A DNA stretch of 64,000 nt. Origin: Conchiformibius kuhniae DSM 17694 (GTDB lineage Bacteria > Pseudomonadota > Gammaproteobacteria > Burkholderiales > Neisseriaceae). The position numbers and the translations under genes were made by a program. The notes under the pieces were generated by a model. That model was not told the DNA's origin and did no database searches. It saw nothing but the letters and a program-made list of their open reading frames with translations. The stretch is from contig NZ_AUAP01000001.1 in NCBI RefSeq assembly GCF_000428785.1, positions 124,001 to 188,000 of the forward strand, given 5' to 3'. Of the stretch, positions 15,491-23,799 are shown one piece after another (position 1 is the stretch's first letter; each line of letters opens with the position of its first letter).

Positions 15491-17005
15491 ATGATGAAAT
15501 CACTCGCCCGTGCCGCCGTCATCGGCAAAACCGTGTACCGTTATGCGCTGATGCCGCTTGCCGGTGCGGGGGTGCGCCACCGTACCATGCGCCGACTGCT
15601 CGCCCGCCTGCCGCAATCGTCCGAATACGCCGCCGAAACCGCGCCCGTGCGCCTGCGTTTGGCATTGGAAAGTTTGGGGCCGATTTTCGTGAAGCTCGGA
15701 CAAGTGCTGTCCACCCGCCCCGACCTGCTGCCACCCGACTACGCCCGCGAACTGGCGAAACTGCAAGACCGCGTGCCGCCGTTTGATGCGGATTTGGCGC
15801 GGCGGCAGATTGAAACCTCGCTGGGCAAACCGTTGGCGCAACTGTATGCCGAATTTGACCCGCAGCCCGTGTCCGCCGCATCGGTGGCGCAGGTGCACCG
15901 TGCCGTGCTGCACTCGGGCGAAACCGTTGCCGTCAAAGTGCTGCGCCCGAATCTCACTCCCGTGATTGAACAGGATTTGGCACTGATGCGCTTTGCCGCC
16001 GGCTGGCTGGAACGCCTGTTTGCGGACGGCAAACGCCTGAAACCGCGCGAAGTCGTTGCCGAATTTGACAAACACCTGCATGACGAACTGGACTTGCTGC
16101 GCGAAGCCGCCAACGCCAGCCAACTGCGGCGCAACTTTTCAGGCAGCGAGCAACTGATTGTCCCCAAAGTTTATTTTGACCTGTGCAGCCGCGATGTTTT
16201 AACGATGGAATGGATGGACGGCATTCCCGTGTCCGACATTGCCGCACTCACCGCACAAGGCACGGATTTGTCCAAACTGGCGCGTTACGGCGTGGAGATT
16301 TTCTTTACCCAAGTGTTCCGGCACGGTTTTTTTCATGCCGACATGCACCCCGGCAATATTTTGGTTTCGTCTGACGGGCGTTACATCGCCTTGGATTTCG
16401 GCATTGTCGGCAGCCTCACCGACTACGACAAACGCTATCTCGCCATCAATTTTCTCGCCTTTTTCAACCGCGATTACCACCGTGTCGCCACCGCCCACAT
16501 TGAAAGCGGCTGGGTGCCGCCCGACACCCGCGCCGAAGACTTGGAAGCGGCGGTGCGTGCCGTGTGCGAACCTTTTTTCAACAAACCTTTGGCGGAAATT
16601 TCTTTCGGATTGGTGCTGATGCGCCTGTTTGAAACCAGCCGCCGTTTTAATGTGGAAATCCAGCCGCAACTGGTGCTGCTGCAAAAAACCTTGTTGAATA
16701 TTGAGGGCTTGGGACGGCAGCTCGACCCGCAACTGGATTTGTGGGACACCGCCAAACCGTTTTTGGTCAAATGGATGGACGAACAAATCGGGCCGCGCGC
16801 GTTTTGGCGCAATCTGAAACACGAATCGGCGGATTGGGCGGACATTCTGCCCGCCCTGCCGCGCAAGCTGAACGCGCTGGTGGACGAAGCGCGGCAGCAG
16901 GAAATGCGCCAAGCCTATCTTGCCCTGATTCGCAGCCAGCAGAAGCAAAATTGGATTTTGTGCGCGATGGCACTGATTTTGCTGATGATGTTGATATTCA
17001 AATAA
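15491..17005 (+). CDS. ubiB: Ubiquinone biosynthesis kinase-like protein UbiB
   Basis: ABC1/ADCK-family atypical kinase/ATPase needed for ubiquinone synthesis, 504 aa. It has the family's KxGQ motif (KLGQVLSTRPDLLP, about residues 62-75) and the alanine-rich loop PVSAASVAQVHRAV. The nucleotide-binding lysine VAVKVLRP, DELDLLREAANA, FFHADMHPGNI (catalytic loop) and LDFGIVG (DFG) follow. A C-terminal hydrophobic tail (WILCAMALILLMMLIF) anchors it to the inner membrane. ATG 15491 and 15494 are both possible starts. Confidence 0.94.
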   Translation: MMKSLARAAVIGKTVYRYALMPLAGAGVRHRTMRRLLARLPQSSEYAAETAPVRLRLALESLGPIFVKLGQVLSTRPDLLPPDYARELAKLQDRVPPFDADLARRQIETSLGKPLAQLYAEFDPQPVSAASVAQVHRAVLHSGETVAVKVLRPNLTPVIEQDLALMRFAAGWLERLFADGKRLKPREVVAEFDKHLHDELDLLREAANASQLRRNFSGSEQLIVPKVYFDLCSRDVLTMEWMDGIPVSDIAALTAQGTDLSKLARYGVEIFFTQVFRHGFFHADMHPGNILVSSDGRYIALDFGIVGSLTDYDKRYLAINFLAFFNRDYHRVATAHIESGWVPPDTRAEDLEAAVRAVCEPFFNKPLAEISFGLVLMRLFETSRRFNVEIQPQLVLLQKTLLNIEGLGRQLDPQLDLWDTAKPFLVKWMDEQIGPRAFWRNLKHESADWADILPALPRKLNALVDEARQQEMRQAYLALIRSQQKQNWILCAMALILLMMLIFK

Positions 17006-17009
17006 AACA

Positions 17010-17043
17010 CGCCGTCATGTCCGAACGCACAGACATGACGGCG
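17010..17043 (+). terminator. Hairpin after ubiB
   Basis: A 12-bp perfect stem (CGCCGTCATGTC / GACATGACGGCG) lies four bases past the ubiB stop. There is no T tract, because repeat copy 9 begins immediately after it. Confidence 0.5.
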
Positions 17044-17245
17044 TAGGGCGTGTCATCAATTTACCGAAAAACCTCTGCTGCACCGTCATTCCCGCGTAGG
17101 CGGGAATCCAAATCGAAGCACGACAAACCTTGATAAAACATCGCGTTCCAAACATCGCGCAATGGATTTCCGCATTCGCGGGAATGACGGCGTTTTTGTA
17201 TTGTACTGATTTATAGCAGAAAAGTTTAATTGATGACGCGCCCTG
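17044..17245 (+). mobile_element. MITE-like element between ubiB and purF, copy 9
   Basis: Full-length copy: TAGGGCGTGTCATCAATTTA, two dRS3 palindromes (the second with ATTTCC), the ACAAACCTTGATAAAACATC block, and right end TTTAATTGATGACGCGCCC. It sits between two convergent genes. Confidence 0.88.
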
Positions 17246-17250
17246 GTGTT

Positions 17251-18714
17251 TCAACGGCTGTTGGCGAGTGCCAGCAAATACCGGTCGTCAATGTCGCCGG
17301 TCAGGTAGCAGCCGCTAAAGCAGGAATTATCAAAACCTTCAATCGCGGGATTCAAGTCGCGCACCACCCGTTCCAAATCGTCCAAATTTTGAAACACGCA
17401 GGCATCGGCGCTGATTTCGCGGGCGATTTCGTCTGCGCTGCGCCCGTTGGCAATCAATTCGGCGCGGGTGGGCATGTCGATGCCGTACACGTTAGGATAA
17501 CGCACTTCGGGCGCGGCGGAAGCGAAAAAGATTTTGTTTGCGCCCGATGCGCGTACCATTTCGACAATCTCGCGGCTGGTCGTGCCGCGCACGATGGAAT
17601 CATCAACCAACAGCACGTTTTTGTTTTGAAATTCGCTGGGAATCGGGTTGAGCTTTTGGCGCACCGATTTTTTGCGCGTGGCCTGTCCGGGCATGATGAA
17701 GGTGCGCCCGATGTAGCGGTTTTTAATCAGCCCTTCGCGGTAGGGTTTGCCCAAGTGGTGCGCCAGCTCCATGGCAACGGGGCGGCTGGTGTCGGGAATG
17801 GGCATCACCACGTCGATTTCGTCCGGATTGATGCGGTGTTTGACGGTGTCGGCAAGGGCAATGCCCATGTTGGCGCGTGCCTGATACACGGACACGCCGT
17901 CAATCACGGCATCGGGGCGGGCGAAATAGACGTATTCGAACAGGCAGGGCATCAGGCGGGCGGTTTCGGCGCAGTGGCGGCTGTGCAGTTGTCCGTCAAA
18001 GGTGATGAACACGGCTTCGCCGGGGGCGATGTCGCGCACCAAGTCGAACGACAGGCTGTTGAACACGACGTTTTCGGAGGCAACGGCGTAGGCGGTTTGT
18101 CCGTTTTGTTCGGCTTTGCCCAGTGTGAGCGGACGGATGCCGTTGGGGTCGCGGAAGGCGAGCATGCCGTAGCCGGCAATCAGGGCAACCACGGCGTAGG
18201 CGCCGCGCACGCGTTTGTGTACTTGGGCAACGGCGTCAAAAATGTGGTCGATGCTCAGGTGGAAGGGGGTGCTGCTGCGGGAAACGGTGTGGCGCAGTTC
18301 GTGGGCAAATACGTTGAGCAGCACTTCCGAGTCGGATTGGGTATTGACGTGGCGCAGGTATTCGCGGTAAACGGTGTCGTACAGTTCGGCGGTGTTGGTG
18401 AGGTTGCCGTTGTGCGCCAGTACGATGCCGAAGGGGGAGCTGACGTAAAACGGTTGGGCTTCGGCGCTGCTTTTGGCATTGCCGGCGGTGGGGTAGCGCA
18501 CGTGGGCGATGCCGGCGTTGCCGATGAGGTCGCGCATATTGCGGGTGCGGAACACTTCGCGCACCATGCCTTTGCCTTTGTGCATGTGGAAGCGGTTGCC
18601 TTCGGCGGTTACGATGCCGGCGGCGTCTTGACCGCGATGCTGCAACATTTGCAGACCGTCGTAGAGCAGTTGATTGACGGGTTCGTGTGCTACTAATCCG
18701 AATACGCCACACAT
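17251..18714 (-). CDS. purF: Amidophosphoribosyltransferase PurF
   Basis: First committed step of purine synthesis: PRPP plus glutamine gives phosphoribosylamine. The 487-aa protein has the N-terminal nucleophile Cys2 (MCGVFGLVAH) and glutaminase residues HVRYPTAG, LAHNGNLTN and SDSEVLLN. The PRPP-binding loop VLLVDDSIVRGTTS lies near residue 365. The C-terminus (FSGCYLTGDIDDRYLLALAN) is slightly shorter than in E. coli. It ends the folC-SPOR-cvpA-purF cluster seen in many proteobacteria. Confidence 0.95.
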   Translation of the reverse strand: MCGVFGLVAHEPVNQLLYDGLQMLQHRGQDAAGIVTAEGNRFHMHKGKGMVREVFRTRNMRDLIGNAGIAHVRYPTAGNAKSSAEAQPFYVSSPFGIVLAHNGNLTNTAELYDTVYREYLRHVNTQSDSEVLLNVFAHELRHTVSRSSTPFHLSIDHIFDAVAQVHKRVRGAYAVVALIAGYGMLAFRDPNGIRPLTLGKAEQNGQTAYAVASENVVFNSLSFDLVRDIAPGEAVFITFDGQLHSRHCAETARLMPCLFEYVYFARPDAVIDGVSVYQARANMGIALADTVKHRINPDEIDVVMPIPDTSRPVAMELAHHLGKPYREGLIKNRYIGRTFIMPGQATRKKSVRQKLNPIPSEFQNKNVLLVDDSIVRGTTSREIVEMVRASGANKIFFASAAPEVRYPNVYGIDMPTRAELIANGRSADEIAREISADACVFQNLDDLERVVRDLNPAIEGFDNSCFSGCYLTGDIDDRYLLALANSR

Positions 18715-18741
18715 AGGGGTAAAACTCCAAAGGGTTGTGAA

Positions 18742-19311
18742 TCAGGGGGTGAGCTTGTCCACCGGCGGGGCGCGGCGGCTGCGCGGCGCGGGGTCGGGCA
18801 GGTCGGGCAGTTCGCGGGCGGGGAAGTGGACTTGGTCGGCAAAGACGTCGGGCAGTACGGGTACGCCCGCTTTGACCAGATTTTCAAAAAATTCGGAAGT
18901 GGCGGCGTTTTGCCAGTCGTCCGACTGGGGCAGTTTGCTGAACGAGCACATCAGCACCGCCAAGCACACGAACAATGTGCCTTTGAGCGTGCCCAGTACG
19001 CCGCCGAGCATGCGGTTGATGTTGGTGAGTTTGGCTTTGCTGATGGCGGAGTTGAGGGCGAAACGCAAAAAGTGCTGAAACAGGCGCACGGTGATGAACA
19101 CCAGCACAAAGGCGCACATCACCGCCATTTGGCGCGGCTGCATCATGGTCAGAATGCTGTCGGCAACGGTTGCCGCGCTCATCCGCGCCACCAGCAGCGA
19201 GACAATCCAGCCGAAAAAGTCAAACAGTTCGGAAACGAGTCCGCGTGATGTGGAAATCATCAGGCAAACGATAATCGTGCCGACGGCGAGCATGTCGAAC
19301 AGGGTAAACAT
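18742..19311 (-). CDS. cvpA: CvpA family membrane protein
   Basis: Inner-membrane protein of 189 aa that normally precedes purF. Four hydrophobic segments are visible: TLFDMLAVGTIIVCLMIS, GWIVSLLVARMSAATV, MAVMCAFVLVFITVRLF, and GTLKGTLFVCLAVLMC. The family motif RMLGGVLGTLKG is present. E. coli CvpA affects colicin V production and envelope integrity; its mechanism is not settled. I start at ATG 19311 (MFTLFDML) because the upstream frame has no family similarity. Sits 27 bases upstream of purF. Confidence 0.88.
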   Translation of the reverse strand: MFTLFDMLAVGTIIVCLMISTSRGLVSELFDFFGWIVSLLVARMSAATVADSILTMMQPRQMAVMCAFVLVFITVRLFQHFLRFALNSAISKAKLTNINRMLGGVLGTLKGTLFVCLAVLMCSFSKLPQSDDWQNAATSEFFENLVKAGVPVLPDVFADQVHFPARELPDLPDPAPRSRRAPPVDKLTP

Positions 19312-19318
19312 GGTGCGC

Positions 19319-20485
19319 CTATTTGCCGACAATGACGCCGTTCATGCCTTGGTTTTTGATGCGCTCCAATGCGTTTTTGGCTTCGTTTTGGTTGGCAAAA
19401 GTGCCGGTGCGGACGCGGTAAACCGTGCCTTTGGCGGTTTGGACTTCTTCCAAGCGCGAGTTGTAGTTGATGCTTTTGAGCTGTTGTTGGACGCGTTGGG
19501 CGTGGTTTTTGTCCATGAATGCGCCTGCCTGAATGGTTACGCGGCGGTTGCCGGTGTCGGCGGCGGTTTTGCTTGTGTTTTTGTCGGTGCGGGTGTCGGC
19601 GGCGGTGCGTTTGTTGTTGTCGGTTTTGTCGGCGGTTTTGTTTTTGTTTTGTTTTTCCAGTTTGGCGCGTTCGGCGGCGCGTTGTTTGTCGGCGGCAAGC
19701 TGGGCTTCGCGGGCTTTGGCGGCGGTGGCGCTTTCTTTGGCGTTGCGCTCGGCTTCGGCTTTGGCGGTGAGGGCTTGGGCTTTTTTGCGGCGTTGTTCTT
19801 CTTCGCGCTCTTTGGCTTTGTCGGCGGCGGCGCGTTTGGGGTCTTTTTTCGGTGCGGTATCGGCGGCGGTTTTGTCGGCGGGTTTGTTGCCGGCGGCGGT
19901 TTGTTCTTTGGCGGCTTGTTCGGCGCGTTCGGCTTCCTGTTTGCGCTGTTGTGCCAAGCGTTGGGCTTTGGCGCGTTGCTGGCGTGCTTCCAAGGCGGCT
20001 TTTTCTTCAGGAGAAAGGGGGGCGGCGGCTTGGATTTTTTTGGTCATGCGGATGGGGGCGTTTTGGCTGTCGTCAATATGGTTGACGGCTTGGGCGGCTG
20101 CCGATGCTTTGTTGTCGGGATAGAGAATTTCGGCGGTAACGGCATGGGGCGGGGCTTGGCGGGTTTCCGGCGCGAGTGCGGGGGCGGCGGGCGTGCCGCT
20201 TTGCTGCGATGCGGCGGCAAACAGCCCGCCGGCAATCAGCACCAATGCGCCCGCGCCAATCAGGCGGCGGCGGTTTTTGCGTTTGAACGATTCGTATTCT
20301 TCAATCACGTAATCGCTGCCGCTTTCGGCTTTGCTGCTGCCGAGCGGCACGGTGGGGGCGGTGGCGGGTGCGGCTTCCACCACGCCTTCGTCTGCCGTTT
20401 CGGGCATGGGGGCGTTGGGGTGGGCGGCGGCGACGTCGTATTCTTGTTCTTCGCCGGCTGATGGCGTGTGGTGTGTTGGTTTCAT
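19319..20485 (-). CDS. DedD/FtsN-like SPOR domain protein
   Basis: A bitopic membrane protein of about 388 aa. A cytoplasmic N-terminus of about 70 residues is followed by KRKNRRRLIGAGALVLIAGG (anchor). A very long Ala/Lys/Glu-rich helical or coiled-coil periplasmic stalk (about 150-310) leads to a C-terminal SPOR domain (RRVTIQAGAFMDKNHAQRVQ ... YRVRTGTFANQNEA). SPOR domains bind glycan strands lacking peptide stems at the septum. Genomic position matches E. coli dedD (folC-dedD-cvpA-purF). AAGGA is best spaced for the third of three ATGs, at 20485. Confidence 0.88.
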   Translation of the reverse strand: MKPTHHTPSAGEEQEYDVAAAHPNAPMPETADEGVVEAAPATAPTVPLGSSKAESGSDYVIEEYESFKRKNRRRLIGAGALVLIAGGLFAAASQQSGTPAAPALAPETRQAPPHAVTAEILYPDNKASAAAQAVNHIDDSQNAPIRMTKKIQAAAPLSPEEKAALEARQQRAKAQRLAQQRKQEAERAEQAAKEQTAAGNKPADKTAADTAPKKDPKRAAADKAKEREEEQRRKKAQALTAKAEAERNAKESATAAKAREAQLAADKQRAAERAKLEKQNKNKTADKTDNNKRTAADTRTDKNTSKTAADTGNRRVTIQAGAFMDKNHAQRVQQQLKSINYNSRLEEVQTAKGTVYRVRTGTFANQNEAKNALERIKNQGMNGVIVGK

Positions 20486-20569
20486 CATCATTCCTTATTC
20501 GGTTTGAAACCCCGCCGGTGGTGGCGGACGCGGTGGCGGTTCGGGTTGGCGGGGGAAACCCCTGCTGGC

Positions 20570-20716
20570 TCGGGGCGTGTCGTTATTTGCTTATGCGGCG
20601 GTATTTTCAGCCCAAATCCGCACCTGCCGCGTTGAAAATCCTTGCAAGGTGTCCAACCTTCGTGCGGATTTTTGCTTGAAAAACCGCTTCGCAAAGCAAT
20701 TGATGACACGCTTTGG
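20570..20716 (+). mobile_element. Element with the same ends but a different core, copy 10
   Basis: The ends match the MITE family (GGGGCGTGTCGTTAT on the left, CAATTGATGACACGCTTT on the right). The interior lacks dRS3 and instead has CCAAATCCGCACCTGCCGCG, CCTTGCAAGGTGTCC and GTGCGGATTTTTGC, which can itself fold. It lies between folC and the SPOR gene, inside the cluster. Confidence 0.55.
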
Positions 20717-20747
20717 GGGTGTGCGGCAGGGCGGGTGCAAACGCGGT

Positions 20748-22046
20748 TCAGCGTGCGGGCGGGCAGCAGACGGCGGCGGCTTCGGCAACGGTGTGGAACG
20801 AGCCGAACACAACGATTCTATCATTTTCCGCCGCGTCTGATAAGGCGGCGCGGCAGGCGGCGGCGATATCGGGAAAACTTGTGTTGCAAATCACACCGTG
20901 TTCGGCAAGTTTGGCGTTCAAATCGGGCAAAGGCAGCGCGCGCGGCACGTTCAAAGGCGCGGTGTACCATTGGTCAAACTGGTCTTTTACCGCTTCAATC
21001 ACCCCGTCGATGTCTTTGTCTGCCAAAATGCTGAACACGGCGGTGCGCTTGGCGGCAAAGGGCAGGGCGAGCAGGTTTTGGCGCAGGGCGCGGGCGGCGT
21101 GGGGATTGTGCGCCACGTCCAACACCGTGAGCGGGCGGCCGGGCAGCACTTGGAAACGGGCGGGGTTTTCGGCGGTGAGCAGCCCGCGTTTAATTGCGCC
21201 GATGTCCACCGGCAAGCGGTCGTTCAAACACTCAATCGCGGCAAGGGCGCAGGCGGCGTTGCGGATTTGGCAACTGCCGCGCAGCGCGGGCGTGGGCAGG
21301 GCGTGGCGTTTGCGCGGCGCGAAGCTGCCCGAAAGCGGCGCGAAACGGAACGACCATTGCAGACTGTCCAACACGCTGTGGTCAAAATCCTGTTTCGCCA
21401 GCAGCAGGGGCGCACCGGTGGCGCGGGCGTGTTCGCGCAAACGTGCGGGCGGCGGCGTGTGGCCGCAGACGGCGGGCTTGCCCTTGCGGAAAATCCCTGC
21501 TTTTTCAAAGGCGATGTCTTCGATATTGTCGCCCAAATACGCCTGATGGTCGATGTCCACCGCCGTGATGACGGCGCAATCGGCATCAAAGGCGTTTACC
21601 GCGTCCAAACGCCCGCCCAAGCCGACTTCCAAAATCATCACGTCCACCTGCTCGCGCATGAAAATATCCACCGCCGCCAGCGTGTTAAACTCAAAATAAG
21701 TCAGCGAGGTGTCGCCACGCGCCGCTTCAATCCGTTCAAAACTTTCCACAATGGCGCGGTCGGACACGGGGCGGCAGTTGAGCGCGATGCGCTCGTTGAA
21801 ACGCAGCAGGTGCGGGCTGGTGAGCGTGCCGGTTTTGTAGCCCGCTTCGCGGTAGATTTTGGACAAAAACGCGCACACCGAGCCTTTGCCGTTGGTGCCC
21901 GCCACCGCGATGACGGGGCAAGTGGGGCGCAAGTTCATGATTTCTTTAACGCGGCTGATGCGTTCCAGCCCCATGTCAATCAATCCGCCGGTGTGGGCGG
22001 TTTCCAAATGGGCGAGCCATTGTGTCAGGGTTTGGCTGTGGTTCAT
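20748..22046 (-). CDS. folC: Bifunctional dihydrofolate / folylpolyglutamate synthase
   Basis: Adds glutamate to dihydropteroate and to reduced folates; 432 aa, Mur-ligase fold. It has the P loop VIAVAGTNGKGSVCAFL (about residues 46-62), TSPHLLRFNERI, TYFEFNTLAAVDIF and LEVGLGGRLDAVN. TAVDIDHQAYLGD, DVAHNPHAAR and ILADKDIDG follow. The start at 22046 (MNHSQTLTQWLAHLE) has AAGGAATTG upstream; the open frame above it is element and spacer sequence. It heads the folC-SPOR-cvpA-purF cluster. Confidence 0.94.
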   Translation of the reverse strand: MNHSQTLTQWLAHLETAHTGGLIDMGLERISRVKEIMNLRPTCPVIAVAGTNGKGSVCAFLSKIYREAGYKTGTLTSPHLLRFNERIALNCRPVSDRAIVESFERIEAARGDTSLTYFEFNTLAAVDIFMREQVDVMILEVGLGGRLDAVNAFDADCAVITAVDIDHQAYLGDNIEDIAFEKAGIFRKGKPAVCGHTPPPARLREHARATGAPLLLAKQDFDHSVLDSLQWSFRFAPLSGSFAPRKRHALPTPALRGSCQIRNAACALAAIECLNDRLPVDIGAIKRGLLTAENPARFQVLPGRPLTVLDVAHNPHAARALRQNLLALPFAAKRTAVFSILADKDIDGVIEAVKDQFDQWYTAPLNVPRALPLPDLNAKLAEHGVICNTSFPDIAAACRAALSDAAENDRIVVFGSFHTVAEAAAVCCPPAR

Positions 22047-22100
22047 CACAATTCCTTTCGTTGGCAAGGTTGCAATCCCGCCGTGGGGCGGAGGGGATTG

Positions 22101-22273
22101 GGGCGCGTCATTATTTAAATTTTTTATACTGAAAATCAGCATAATACAAAAATGCCGTCATTTCCGCGCAGGTGGGAATCCACTGCCTGATGCTTGTTTT
22201 GCTTTAACTTGAATTTCCGACTGCGCGGGAGTGGCGGCACAGGGTTTTATCGGCTCAATGATGACGCACCCCA
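22101..22273 (-). mobile_element. MITE-like element, degenerate, copy 11
   Basis: Read on the minus strand: GGGGTGCGTCATCATTGAGC, a decayed first palindrome (CTCCCGCGCAGTCGGAAAT), a second palindrome ATTCCCACCTGCGCGGAAAT, then CTGATTTTCAGTATAAAAAA and the terminus TTTAAATAATGACGCGCCC. It lies upstream of folC. Confidence 0.75.
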
Positions 22274-22304
22274 ATGCGCGTTATCAATGTCATGCAGACC
22301 AATT

Positions 22305-22340
22305 CGGGCTGCCTGAACCTGTGGAAATTCAGACAGCCCG
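22305..22340 (-). terminator. Uptake-sequence inverted repeat acting as terminator
   Basis: CGGGCTGCCTGAA and TTCAGACAGCCCG form a 13-bp stem with one mismatch; one arm carries the uptake-sequence core GCTGCCTGAA. It lies 90 bases beyond the plsY stop. Paired uptake sequences are known terminators in Neisseriaceae. The rest of 22274-22431 shows no gene. Confidence 0.55.
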
Positions 22341-22431
22341 TAGGATTGGGCGGCGGCTTGCGCGTCATGGTCGGGCGCGTGTGCCGGCCGCACCGTTATC
22401 CCGCCTGTGCGGGCGCGGAGAGAAAGCGCAT

Positions 22432-23244
22432 TCAGTCTGCTTTGGCGGCTTGCTTGCCGGCTTCGGCGGTTTTGCCGTTTTCGTCTGCGGCGGCTTCGGC
22501 AGGCGCGGCGGCTTCGTTGGCAGATGCGTTTTCTTCGGTTTGTTCATCAGCCTGTTTGTCGGCTTGGTCTGCGCTTGGCGCCGTTTCGGGGGCTTGGGCA
22601 TCGGTTTGCGCGGTGTTGGCGGCGAGCGGTTGCGCCGGTTCGCCAATCAGCAACTCCTTGCCCTCACGCAAACGGCGGATGTTGTCTTTGTGGCGGTACA
22701 GCACCAGTGCCGCAATCAGCATCAAAGCCCAACCCATTTTCGGGTGGTGCGGCTCGATGATGAAAAACAAAAACGGCGCACAGCTTGCCGCCACCAAAGC
22801 CGCCAGCGAAGATTTTTTAAACTTATAGGCAATCACCAACCAAATGCCCAACGCCCAAAAAGTCGTCCAGCACGACATGCCCAGCATCACGCCCAACGAC
22901 GTTGCCACGCCCTTGCCGCCCTGAAAATTGAAAAACAGGGGATACAAATGCCCCAGCACCACCGCGATGGCGGCAACGGCGACAATACCGTCGCCCATAT
23001 CGAAAGCGGCACGGAAGCCGTAGGCAATCCACACCGCCAACAAACCTTTGAGCGCATCGCCCGCCAGCGTGTATGCCGCCGCATCTTTGCGGCCGCTACG
23101 CAGCATATTGCTTGCGCCCGGATTGCCCGAACCGTAGGTACGCGGGTCGTCCATGCCCAGCCAGCGCGACACGATGATGGCGGTGGAAAACGAGCCCAGC
23201 ACATAGGCAGCCGCAGCCATCACGGGAATCAGCAGAAAACTCAT
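22432..23244 (-). CDS. plsY: Acyl-phosphate:glycerol-3-phosphate acyltransferase PlsY, extended C-terminus
   Basis: Makes lysophosphatidic acid from acyl phosphate in the inner membrane. The first 200 residues are a standard five-helix PlsY with its three active-site loops: GSFSTAIIVSRW with YGSGNPGASNMLRSGRK, GHLYPLFFNFQGGKGVAT, and the HKDNIRRLREGKE ending. The remaining 65-70 residues (PAQPLAANTAQTDAQAPETA onward) are a low-complexity Ala/Glu/Asp/Gln cytoplasmic tail not found in typical 200-aa PlsY. Divergent from folB. Confidence 0.92.
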   Translation of the reverse strand: MSFLLIPVMAAAAYVLGSFSTAIIVSRWLGMDDPRTYGSGNPGASNMLRSGRKDAAAYTLAGDALKGLLAVWIAYGFRAAFDMGDGIVAVAAIAVVLGHLYPLFFNFQGGKGVATSLGVMLGMSCWTTFWALGIWLVIAYKFKKSSLAALVAASCAPFLFFIIEPHHPKMGWALMLIAALVLYRHKDNIRRLREGKELLIGEPAQPLAANTAQTDAQAPETAPSADQADKQADEQTEENASANEAAAPAEAAADENGKTAEAGKQAAKAD

Positions 23245-23306
23245 GTCATTTACTCCGAAGTTTTGGTTTACAATAGCAGCATGCTATTTTAACGGAACTT
23301 AACGCG

Positions 23307-23684
23307 ATGGACAAAATTTTCCTGCACGGCATGCAGGCGCAAACCCTGATTGGCGTGTACGAATGGGAACGGCAAAACAAGCAAACCATTGTTTTTGATT
23401 TGGATATCGGTATTGAAACCCCGCAAGTGCCAACAGACGACATCGGCACAACCGTCCACTACGGCGATGTGTGCGCCCGCGTGCGTGCCGACGTGGCGGC
23501 GCGTGATTTTTTGCTACTGGAAAGTCTGGCGGAGCATGTGGCGCGTTTTCTGTTTGAATCGTTTGACAAAATCGTGTGGCTGCGTTTGCGCCTGTGCAAG
23601 CCCGGTATTTTGCCCGACGTGCGGGAAGTGGGCGTGGAAATCGAGCGCAGCCGTCCCGCCCCGTTGGGACGTGTCAGTGATTGA
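23307..23684 (+). CDS. folB: Dihydroneopterin aldolase
   Basis: Cleaves dihydroneopterin to 6-hydroxymethyldihydropterin in folate synthesis; 125 aa. It starts MDKIFLHGMQAQTLIGVYEWER (active-site Glu in YEWER), has the TTVHYGDVC motif, ESLAEHVARFLF and the catalytic lysine in LCKPGILPDV. The last few codons (RVSD) and the TGA read as the left end of a repeat element (GACGTGTCAGTGATTGACCG), so the original C-terminus is probably lost. Divergent from plsY over 62 bases. Confidence 0.93.
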   Translation: MDKIFLHGMQAQTLIGVYEWERQNKQTIVFDLDIGIETPQVPTDDIGTTVHYGDVCARVRADVAARDFLLLESLAEHVARFLFESFDKIVWLRLRLCKPGILPDVREVGVEIERSRPAPLGRVSD

Positions 23685-23740
23685 CCGAGAAAACACTGTG
23701 CGGGAATAACGGCATGAAATTTAAATCATGGCCACGCCCG
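23666..23740 (+). mobile_element. Remnant of a MITE-like element, copy 12
   Basis: Left end (GACGTGTCAGTGATTGACCG) and right end (AAATTTAAATCATGGCCACGCCC) are recognisable. The middle is reduced to half a dRS3 (GCGGGAATAACGGC). Only about 75 bp remain. The left end overlaps the folB stop. Confidence 0.6.
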
Positions 23741-23751
23741 CGCCGGAAAAT

Positions 23752-23787
23752 AAAAAGCGTATCCGCCCAATCGCCGATACGCTTTTT
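23752..23787. terminator. Bidirectional terminator between folB and cytochrome c5
   Basis: A 12-bp perfect stem AAAAAGCGTATC / GATACGCTTTTT has A and T runs on both sides, so it can work for folB (rightward) and for the leftward cytochrome gene ending at 23800. Confidence 0.85.
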
Positions 23788-23799
23788 GTTGTGTCGGAA

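Noticed and set aside
17005..17250. Small frame (79 codons, minus strand) between ubiB and purF
   Set aside because: Made entirely of repeat copy 9 (translation of the dRS3 palindromes).
19319..20461. Gly/Phe-rich long + strand frame opposite the SPOR gene
   Set aside because: It is the complement of the Ala/Lys/Glu-rich stalk of the SPOR protein; the SPOR domain proves the minus strand is coding.
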